From Dehalococcoidia bacterium (GTDB lineage Bacteria; Chloroflexota; Dehalococcoidia; E44-bin15), in the NCBI GenBank assembly GCA_023129355.1, contig JAGMCC010000001.1, positions 1 through 28,131 of the forward strand: a DNA stretch of 28,131 bases, in the 5' to 3' direction. Below, piece by piece: positions 23,029 through 28,131 of the stretch (within the stretch, counting starts at the first letter, position 1; each line of letters opens with the position of its first letter). A program made the position numbers and the translations under genes. The notes under the pieces were generated by a model. It was given only the letters and a program-made list of their open reading frames with translations. It was not told the origin of the DNA and did no database searches.

Positions 23029-23945
23029 AAATCATTCTCCTTATCATTAAAATGGGTGAAATTTTTGAGCTCTTGGTATCTATGGCTGATATCAGCCATC
23101 CTCAGAGAGCGAAGGCCATCGATACTGAACTGAGCGATGGTAAAGCTGGCTACAGCGGTGCCATGGATGATGGCTTGCCTCAGGGCTTGTGGGGTGATCT
23201 CCTTAGCCCGGTCTAGGTAGCCGAGGAAGCCCCCTGCAAAGCTGTCCCCGGCCCCGGTGGGGTCCTTGACCTGGTCTACAGGATAGGCTGGGGCGATAAA
23301 GTAGTCATTGTCGCCGATCATGATCGCTCCGTGTTCCCCTCTCTTTACGATCACCGCTTTGGGCCCCAGCTTGAGGATACTCCTGGCGGCAGCGACGATG
23401 TTATGGCTTCGGGCGAGCAGGCGCACCTCGGACTCGTCCATGATGACGATGTCCACAGCGCCTATGGCTCGGCAAAGGGATTCTCCCTTGCCCCGTATCC
23501 AGAAGTTCATGGTATCGACCACCCTCAACCTTGCCTCGCCCACCTGGTTCAGGACCTCGTACTGGAGGTCGGGGTCGATATTGGCCAGAAAGACAAGATC
23601 GCTGTTGTCGTATCCCGCGGGCAGGGTAGGGTGAAAATCGGCGAAGACATTGAGCCTGGTGTCCAGGGTTTCGGTGATATGTTGCTCATAGTCGTAGCGG
23701 CCGACCCAGCGAAAGGTCTGACCCTCGACCACCTCCAGCCCCCTGGTATCGACCCCGCGCTCGGTGAGGAACTGGATATGCTCGGTAGGGAAGTCGGTGC
23801 CCACCACTGCGACCAGGTTTATCTTGGTATAGAGACTGGCGGCGGTGGCGAAGTAGACCGCGGAGCCGCCAAGCACCTCGGTGACACTGCCAAAGGGCGT
23901 CTCCACCGAGTCCAGAGCTACCGATCCCACGACCAGCACACTCAA
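23025..23945 (-). CDS. PfkB-family carbohydrate/nucleoside kinase
   Basis: A 306-residue kinase of the ribokinase/PfkB family. The N-terminal substrate region has GSVALDSVETPFG and the di-glycine LGGSAVYFA (25-33), and the C-terminal signature DPTGAGDSFAGGF (228-240) carries the catalytic base D234 and the anion hole. MDESEV (169-174) is also typical. The family covers ribokinase, adenosine kinase and others and the sequence does not settle the substrate. Its 4-bp overlap with ahcY suggests it acts on AhcY's product adenosine, making AMP. The start is TTG at 23945 with GAGAGGGG upstream. A 13-codon frame (24000-23959) in the gap before it looks accidental. Confidence 0.88.
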   Translation of the reverse strand: MSVLVVGSVALDSVETPFGSVTEVLGGSAVYFATAASLYTKINLVAVVGTDFPTEHIQFLTERGVDTRGLEVVEGQTFRWVGRYDYEQHITETLDTRLNVFADFHPTLPAGYDNSDLVFLANIDPDLQYEVLNQVGEARLRVVDTMNFWIRGKGESLCRAIGAVDIVIMDESEVRLLARSHNIVAAARSILKLGPKAVIVKRGEHGAIMIGDNDYFIAPAYPVDQVKDPTGAGDSFAGGFLGYLDRAKEITPQALRQAIIHGTAVASFTIAQFSIDGLRSLRMADISHRYQELKNFTHFNDKENDL

Positions 23946-24001
23946 CCGGTTACCCCTCTCACTCCTTCTTTGCCCGCGATTTCATCAGCTCTGTGTTCAT
24001 A

Positions 24002-24565
24002 TTAACCATCATTTATCGGCGAATCCAGCCATTGGAGCACCTGCTCCAGAACCTCCTGATGATTCGTTCTGGTAACTGTGATGGTAACCACGTTGGGGTG
24101 TTGCTTTATCTGGTCGGCCCAGGGGTGTGAGGAGAGCATGATAGTGCCCAGTACCCTCTTCTCGCTATTTATTGCAGCTAAGACAACTTCCTTGAAATAG
24201 GGTGAAAAAAGTTCCATCTTTCCAATCTCGTCGATCACCACTAGATTGCGATCCCGAGCCGCTTCTCTGATTGCGGCGACGCCCACCCTATCCAATCCTT
24301 CGGTGTCCACGCCATACTTGCTAACCCGATATGGACTTTTAATACCGATATGGGCCAGGATGGCGCTTTGCCCGTCCAGGGTGACGATCCTGAAGCCTTG
24401 CCTTACCCCGCCCGCTCTTATCTCCTCGGTGAAAAATCCCCCTGCCATTGCCTGTCCGCCTTGCGGACTCCGATACATCGCTCGGAGGGACTTGTCTAGT
24501 GCTTGCTTAATAATCGTGGTCTTGCCCACGCCAGGGCCACCGGTGAGAAGATAGGCCTTGCTCAT
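24002..24565 (-). CDS. THEP1-family nucleoside-triphosphatase
   Basis: A 187-residue P-loop NTPase of the THEP1 (DUF265) family, which hydrolyses ATP, GTP and other NTPs in vitro and has no settled cellular role. Walker A is GGPGVGKTT (9-17) and Walker B is LVVIDEIGKMELF (108-120) with D112 and E113. GGFFTEEIRAGGVRQGF (42-58) is the family's other conserved block. The length matches archaeal and thermophile members (about 175-190). ATG at 24565 overlaps the stop of the upstream 29-codon frame as ATGA. Its place among SAM-cycle genes is unexplained. Confidence 0.9.
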   Translation of the reverse strand: MSKAYLLTGGPGVGKTTIIKQALDKSLRAMYRSPQGGQAMAGGFFTEEIRAGGVRQGFRIVTLDGQSAILAHIGIKSPYRVSKYGVDTEGLDRVGVAAIREAARDRNLVVIDEIGKMELFSPYFKEVVLAAINSEKRVLGTIMLSSHPWADQIKQHPNVVTITVTRTNHQEVLEQVLQWLDSPINDG

Positions 24566-24651
24566 GCGCCCCTCTCTGCCCTCCTCTTCTCCTTCACCTT
24601 CTTCATTCTCTTGCGATGCTTTAGCTGTGCGACTCTCTTCCTTTTGTTCAT
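24562..24651 (-). CDS. Very basic 29-residue protein
   Basis: A short frame from ATG 24651 to TGA 24562-24564 encodes a protein that starts MNKRKRVAQLKHRKRMKK and ends RRAERGA; 15 of its 29 residues are Lys or Arg. It overlaps the THEP1 start by four bases (ATGA), the same coupling used elsewhere in this run, which favours real translation. The high charge suggests nucleic-acid or ribosome binding, but I do not recognise a named family. The ribosome binding site (GCGGTGAT) is poor. Confidence 0.55.
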   Translation of the reverse strand: MNKRKRVAQLKHRKRMKKVKEKRRAERGA

Positions 24652-24672
24652 ATCACCGCTGAGGAACCTAGA

Positions 24673-24780
24673 TCAATGTTTCGATGCTAAGATGGCTGCT
24701 GCCTCCTTGAGCTTAGCCGGTATATCAAGCTGGGCGGGACAAACCTCTCCACAGGACGCGAACTCATCGCAGAGCGTCAC
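24673..24780 (-). CDS. Possible 35-residue cysteine protein
   Basis: A GTG at 24780 opens a frame reading MTLCDEFASCGEVCPAQLDI, followed by a lysine/alanine-rich helix and ending ASKH. Cysteines 4, 10 and 14 in the pattern C-x5-C-G-x2-C-P resemble part of an iron-sulfur ligand motif. It overlaps the 3' end of the DUF6485 gene by 17 bp in another frame, with GAGG five bases upstream of the GTG. The frame stays open further upstream, antisense-free but in the shadow of DUF6485. It could be a separate small protein, or the true C-terminus of DUF6485 displaced by a sequence error. Confidence 0.35.
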   Translation of the reverse strand: MTLCDEFASCGEVCPAQLDIPAKLKEAAAILASKH

Positions 24781-24991
24781 CGGGGCCTCGCTGCTTTCCG
24801 CTGCCGAAAACCTCCACAAATTTAGCGAAGGAGCGATCGTAGGTTCTCTCAACCTCCGGCGGGAAGAGGCAGCCCGGCAGCTCGCCAAGATTTTTATGGT
24901 AGCGGATGCAATCACAGCACTTCCCCTTCCGCTCACAGGGCTCGTAGGTGCAGATGCATCCCTCTTTGTTGGCATTGATGCTACATTCCAA
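24764..24991 (-). CDS. Cysteine-rich DUF6485 family protein
   Basis: A small protein of 75 residues with eight cysteines (3, 12, 14, 19, 25, 26, 28, 41), including GKCCDCIRYHKNLGELPGC (23-41) and the end block EVERTYDRSFAKFV. I recognise it as the DUF6485 type, of unknown function, frequent in anaerobes; the cysteines suggest zinc or iron-sulfur binding. TTG at 24991 is chosen because it gives the family start MEC and follows GGGAG with an 8-base spacer; ATG at 25009 would add six residues. It sits 23 bp after the core-MetE stop. The last 15 residues (from GSGKQRG) look atypical. Confidence 0.75.
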   Translation of the reverse strand: MECSINANKEGCICTYEPCERKGKCCDCIRYHKNLGELPGCLFPPEVERTYDRSFAKFVEVFGSGKQRGPGDALR

Positions 24992-25014
24992 ATAATTCGC
25001 TCCCTTCATTCCTC

Positions 25015-26040
25015 TTAGACATGTCGCTTTCTAAATTCTTTGGAAACACCAGCCAGGAGTTCCAGGGCCCATGCTGCTGCCTCCTCAGAGAGCGACCCCA
25101 GGCCACAGGAGGGGGTAACCAGACACTGCTCTGTTAGCAGGCGGAAACTGACCCCTTTCCGATTAAGTGCTCCTATGGCCTCCTCCAGGCGGTCGATAAG
25201 GCTTTTTACTATCTCACCTTTCAGGTCTTGTTCATCGTGGGGCACTATGCCCCAGGCGATCACGCCACCGCGCTCTAGAAATGCTTTCACCTCTTCAGGA
25301 TAGAGGACAATGGTGTAGCTATAATTATAGGCATCGAAGCTCAGAATGTCGAGGGGTGTGGAAAGCAATATTGACCAATCGGTATTGCCGCAGCAGTGGA
25401 TCCCCTTTAGCCCGCTGATGCCAGAAAAGACCTCCTCCAAAAGGCTTGTTACCTGCTCCCGAGCGAGTGAGACAAAGGCGGAGCCAATGGAGGCCATATA
25501 GGGCTCATCGACGAAGATGATGGTGTTGGGTGAGATAGCCTTAAGCTCCCGTTCCTGCCAGGCCGCCTTTAGATGGAGGTGCTTGGCCAGGGCATCGGCA
25601 AGGGTATCGTCATAGAGGACGGGGCGACGGTTCTCATCGGTCACCGTCAACCCCCAGGTAACCGGCCCGGTCACCTGTCCCTTGGTGGCAAAGGGTGCCC
25701 CAAGCTCCATTTTGAGGAATTCGTGAAGCCCTGCGGCATGGTCAGGGCTTATGGCGTATTTTTCGACCTTGTTCTCTAGATAATAGGCATAGAGCTGCTC
25801 CAGGGGCTTCTCCAGGTCTTTAGCGCGATCGACATAAATTCGATCCCCTTCGATGACCACGCCGGGGAATCCATCGCTGAACTGGGCATACATGTTCTCC
25901 AGGAAGGAGCGTTTGGGCAACTGGGGCCAGGCAGGTATTTCAGGCAAGAACCTAGCCACCAGTGAGCAGGCCTCTTTGGGGTCGGTGTGAGGCATGCTTC
26001 CCACCGCAGTAGCTAGTCCGCTGAGCTCGAATCGGGACAG
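25015..26040 (-). CDS. Core-type (folate-independent) methionine synthase, MetE C-terminal-like
   Basis: This protein of the UROD/MetE barrel superfamily is only about 341 residues, equal to the catalytic C-terminal half of cobalamin-independent methionine synthase, with no N-terminal folate-binding half. Counting from the internal GTG at 26004, zinc-ligand candidates are H203 and C205 (GIHCCGNTDW) and C300 (VTPSCGLGS), matching the HxC...C set of MetE. Such core-MetE proteins, shown in Dehalococcoides mccartyi, methylate homocysteine from methylcobalamin. The family start LSGLATAVGSMPHTDP lies partly upstream of the GTG, so the start is placed at CTG 26040, seven bases behind GGGAGGAG. Next genes handle SAM, fitting a role in methionine regeneration. 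Confidence 0.85.
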   Translation of the reverse strand: MSRFELSGLATAVGSMPHTDPKEACSLVARFLPEIPAWPQLPKRSFLENMYAQFSDGFPGVVIEGDRIYVDRAKDLEKPLEQLYAYYLENKVEKYAISPDHAAGLHEFLKMELGAPFATKGQVTGPVTWGLTVTDENRRPVLYDDTLADALAKHLHLKAAWQERELKAISPNTIIFVDEPYMASIGSAFVSLAREQVTSLLEEVFSGISGLKGIHCCGNTDWSILLSTPLDILSFDAYNYSYTIVLYPEEVKAFLERGGVIAWGIVPHDEQDLKGEIVKSLIDRLEEAIGALNRKGVSFRLLTEQCLVTPSCGLGSLSEEAAAWALELLAGVSKEFRKRHV

Positions 26041-26047
26041 TTTTTCG

Positions 26048-26055
26048 CTCCTCCC
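26048..26055 (-). promoter_or_regulatory. Ribosome binding site that decides a CTG start for core-MetE
   Basis: The minus strand reads GGGAGGAG here, followed by a seven-base spacer and CTG at 26040-26038. No other near-consensus site precedes the GTG at 26004 or the ATG at 25995. The residues encoded between the CTG and the GTG (SRFELSGLATA) resemble the start of related UROD/MetE proteins, so the upstream start is favoured. The rest of the 83-bp gap (26056-26123) has an imperfect inverted repeat AGCTCT/AGAGCT and no clear promoter. Confidence 0.6.
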
Positions 26056-26123
26056 TAAGAAATTCGCCCACAGCTCTACTAATCACTCAGTTAACACTGC
26101 GAGAGCTATTACTGGGGCCACCA

Positions 26124-26987
26124 CTACTTAATATACTTTCCAATCAGAAGTTCTAGATCTTTTTTCATCCGCTCAGGAATCTTCTGCGGAGCGGTGATTA
26201 TTGCATTCTTAAGCGCTTCGGCACATCCGCATTCCCGCTCCTCTGGTATACGTGCCGCGACAAGTCCAATAATTTTCTTTGCCGTGTCGGCATTACGCAG
26301 CAGGTTAGCAAGTGCCATGTCGATGGTTACTGAATCCTCGGTTTCATGCCAGGTATCGTAGTCGGTGATGCAGGCCAGGGTAGCATAGCATATCTCGGCC
26401 TCCCTTGCCAGCTTTGCTTCCGGTAATGCTGTCATACCGATGATACCTGCCCCCCAGGAGCGATAGAGGTTCGATTCCGCCTTTGTGGAGAAAAGTGGCC
26501 CCTCCATCACGATATAGGTACCCTCCTGGTGGACATTGGCTCCCACATCGAGGGCTGCCTGATAGAGTATATTGCTGAGTATCGGGCAGAATGGCTCGGC
26601 GAAGGTGACATGAGCGACCAGACCCTCGCCAAAGAAGCTGTTCACCCGGCTTTTAGTACGGTCGATGAGCTGGTCCGGTATGACAATGTCCAGGGGATGG
26701 ATACCCTCTTTCAAGCTTCCTACCGCATTGACAGAGATGATCCACTCCACGCCCAGCGACTTCAAGGCATAGATATTGGCGCGGGATGGGATCTCGCTGG
26801 GGCTGATGCAGTGTCCCCTGCCATGGCGGGGCAGGAAGGCGATGCTCTTCCCTTCCAGCTCGCCGATAATGATCTCATCGCTGGGCTCGCCGAAGGGCGT
26901 CTTTGGCTTCACCTTCTCGATATTGGTCATCCCCTCGATCTGATAAAGGCCGCTTCCACCAATAACCCCGATCTTGGCTTCAGGCAT
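26124..26987 (-). CDS. mtnP: 5'-methylthioadenosine phosphorylase
   Basis: MtnP cleaves 5'-methylthioadenosine with phosphate to adenine and 5-methylthioribose-1-phosphate. The purine phosphorylase fold is shown by GVIGGSGLY (7-15), the phosphate-binding RHGRGH (54-59), VNAVGSL (86-92), YIVMEGPLFST (158-168), GMTALPEA (184-191) and the base-specificity loop TDYDTWH (208-214). Two aspartates in that loop favour 6-amino purines over guanine or hypoxanthine. The 287 residues are normal. ATG at 26987 follows GAGGAGAT. Paired with mtnA nearby, it forms the first two steps of MTA salvage; adenosine phosphorolysis is a possible side activity. Confidence 0.94.
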   Translation of the reverse strand: MPEAKIGVIGGSGLYQIEGMTNIEKVKPKTPFGEPSDEIIIGELEGKSIAFLPRHGRGHCISPSEIPSRANIYALKSLGVEWIISVNAVGSLKEGIHPLDIVIPDQLIDRTKSRVNSFFGEGLVAHVTFAEPFCPILSNILYQAALDVGANVHQEGTYIVMEGPLFSTKAESNLYRSWGAGIIGMTALPEAKLAREAEICYATLACITDYDTWHETEDSVTIDMALANLLRNADTAKKIIGLVAARIPEERECGCAEALKNAIITAPQKIPERMKKDLELLIGKYIK

Positions 26988-27020
26988 TAGATCTCCTCAA
27001 ATAACTACTTATTTCAATTT

Positions 27021-27764
27021 TCAATACACAGGGACATCATCCAGAGTTGACTGAAGAACCTCTTTATCTAGCTTATATACTTTTGTGACTGACTTAATCA
27101 ATCCAAGTAGCCATTGGGGGCTTGTAGGCGCTACGTATATTTTATCTACCAATACATCTAAATCTACTTGCACGTATATCCCATCATCAAACGGAGGTTT
27201 TGACAAATTGATTTCACCATTCTTACTATGGGAGAATTTCTGAATTATTGCTCTTAATTCTTGTTCATGTTCAAAACTCTTTCTTTTGTGAACAAAAGGA
27301 TAAAAACTATTTCCTTCAGGCATCCAATCCTTTTCATAATCAATATATTTCACTCTGCCGATATAGATATCGTGATTTTCATCCTTAAAGCAACTCTTTA
27401 GCCGGTTAAAGCTTGATCTTATAGCAATACCTTCGTTGCTTTTAAGATATAGTTTCCACATGGCAGCGGATTCATATTCGTTCAAGTGCCAGCAATTGAT
27501 GGCAGTACATTTTATAAACTTTTTCCAAAATTGACCAAGGTATTTTAATTCATTCGGTGTTATTTTATCTTTATACACTTCAGGTCTCAGCTTTACATTG
27601 GCTTTCGAGTATGAGCCCTCGAAAGGGTCTCCTAGTCCGTCAGCTCTCGCAAAGAAAAGTGTTTTTTTATCTAATAAACTTACGAATTTGGTAAAATCCA
27701 CGTATCTCCATATTGTTGCATTTTCGTCTCTTGGTTTTTCAAAAACGGGGTGCTCTTTGTACAT
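27021..27764 (-). CDS. DUF2971 family protein
   Basis: A 247-residue protein of the DUF2971 type, recognised by the N-terminal WRYVDFTKFVSLLDKKTLFFA and the following GDPFEGSYSK, then CWHLNEYESAAMWKLYL (about 91-107) and the FEHEQELRAII segment. Function is unknown; members occur scattered in accessory and defence-rich regions. Base composition differs sharply from its neighbours (a sampled 60-bp line is near 37% GC against well over 50% around it), and codons are AT-rich, so it is probably acquired. It lies between mtnA (26 bp) and mtnP (33 bp), splitting an expected pair. ATG at 27764 has only a weak AGGTAGAG upstream. Confidence 0.8.
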   Translation of the reverse strand: MYKEHPVFEKPRDENATIWRYVDFTKFVSLLDKKTLFFARADGLGDPFEGSYSKANVKLRPEVYKDKITPNELKYLGQFWKKFIKCTAINCWHLNEYESAAMWKLYLKSNEGIAIRSSFNRLKSCFKDENHDIYIGRVKYIDYEKDWMPEGNSFYPFVHKRKSFEHEQELRAIIQKFSHSKNGEINLSKPPFDDGIYVQVDLDVLVDKIYVAPTSPQWLLGLIKSVTKVYKLDKEVLQSTLDDVPVY

Positions 27765-27790
27765 TCTCTACCTATTTACTTCTTAATTTC

Positions 27791-28131
27791 TTAATCTCTG
27801 TAAATATATCTTGCCATCTTCCCCAGCCTCATCTCATAAGGCCCCCTGATTATGCCCCGCTCGGTAATTATAGCAGAGATGTAGCGATGGGGGGTAATAT
27901 CGAAGGAAGGGTTTGCCACTCTCACTCCCTCCGGGGCGATGGGAATACCTCTAATGTGGGTGACCTCTGCGGCGTTTCTCTCCTCGATGGGGATCTCATC
28001 CCCCGATGCCAACGATATGTCGATGGTGCTTGTCGGGGCAGCGACATAGAAAGGGACGCTATTTTCCATCGCCAGCACCGCCAGATTGTAGGTGCCGATC
28101 TTGTTGGCGACATCGCCATTTGAGGCAATCC
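27791..28131 (-). CDS. mtnA: S-methyl-5-thioribose-1-phosphate isomerase, C-terminal part (5' truncated)
   Basis: MtnA isomerises 5-methylthioribose-1-phosphate to the ribulose form. Only the last 112 residues are in the window; the frame is open to the edge. IASNGDVANKIGTYNLAVLA, PFYVAAPTSTID and the block IPIEERNAAEVTHIRG are diagnostic, followed by NPSFDITPHRYISAIITERG. The usual full length is near 340-350. It acts directly after MtnP, whose gene lies downstream beyond the DUF2971 gene. Related translation initiation factor 2B subunits are excluded by the GDVANKIGTY motif. Confidence 0.93.
   Translation of the reverse strand, partial: IASNGDVANKIGTYNLAVLAMENSVPFYVAAPTSTIDISLASGDEIPIEERNAAEVTHIRGIPIAPEGVRVANPSFDITPHRYISAIITERGIIRGPYEMRLGKMARYIYRD

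Noticed and set aside
23959..24000. 13-codon frame (MNTELMKSRAKKE) between THEP1 and the PfkB gene
   Set aside because: Too short and without a ribosome binding site; it most likely arises by chance in the spacer.
23331..24005. A 224-codon plus-strand open frame opposite the PfkB gene
   Set aside because: Antisense shadow; the real genes on the minus strand have intact PfkB and P-loop signatures.
26056..26123. Inverted repeat AGCTCT/AGAGCT upstream of core-MetE as a riboswitch or operator
   Set aside because: Only six base pairs with a 25-base loop, and no cobalamin or SAM riboswitch core sequences could be found.

Overview
The window is bacterial DNA with two divergently organised blocks that meet tail to tail at about 14.58 kb. 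The plus strand (1-14582) holds most of the S10-spc-alpha ribosomal protein cluster, from the 3' end of rplB through rplQ, continuing into truA-rplM-rpsI. The minus strand (28131 down to 14587) is a run of metabolic genes. Gene content and order, the frequent TTG and GTG starts, the zinc-binding forms of S14, S4 and L36, and especially a short methionine synthase without a folate-binding half (known from Dehalococcoides mccartyi as core-MetE) point to the phylum Chloroflexota, probably class Dehalococcoidia. That placement is an inference. An acyl-CoA dehydrogenase suggests fatty-acid or aromatic-acid metabolism rather than a pure organohalide respirer.

Plus strand: rplB(partial)-rpsS-rplV-rpsC-rplP-rpmC-rpsQ-rplN-rplX-rplE-rpsZ(S14)-rpsH-rplF-rplR-rpsE-rpmD-rplO-secY-adk-map-infA-rpmJ-rpsM-rpsK-rpsD-rpoA-rplQ-truA-rplM-rpsI. 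Genes are packed with overlaps or gaps of a few bases; the largest spacers (about 60-92 bp) lie before rpsS, rpsZ, rpsM and rpsD. The odd member is rpsC, whose product carries a tail of 18 hexapeptide repeats, first acidic then basic.

Minus strand, in direction of transcription: (1) mtnA (5' truncated), an AT-rich DUF2971 gene and mtnP, i.e. 5'-methylthioadenosine salvage; (2) core-MetE-like methionine synthase, a cysteine-rich DUF6485 protein, a possible 35-residue cysteine protein, a 29-residue very basic protein, a THEP1-type NTPase, a PfkB sugar/nucleoside kinase, ahcY and metK. Together these can run the methyl cycle: homocysteine to methionine (core-MetE), to SAM (MetK), to SAH after methyl transfer, back to homocysteine plus adenosine (AhcY), with PfkB a candidate for phosphorylating the adenosine; (3) a sugar-nucleotide cassette (mannose-1-phosphate guanylyltransferase-like protein, GDP-mannose 4,6-dehydratase-like protein, phosphohexomutase, phosphoglucose/phosphomannose isomerase) able in principle to take fructose-6-phosphate to GDP-4-keto-6-deoxymannose; (4) an acyl-CoA dehydrogenase ending 4 bp from rpsI.

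I saw no rRNA, tRNA, CRISPR array, insertion sequence, recognised riboswitch or convincing intrinsic terminator, and no stretch over 300 bases lacks a gene. The most interesting parts are the methyl-cycle cluster with its tiny cysteine-rich and basic companions next to core-MetE, a probable CTG start on that gene, and the charge-block repeat tail on ribosomal protein S3.
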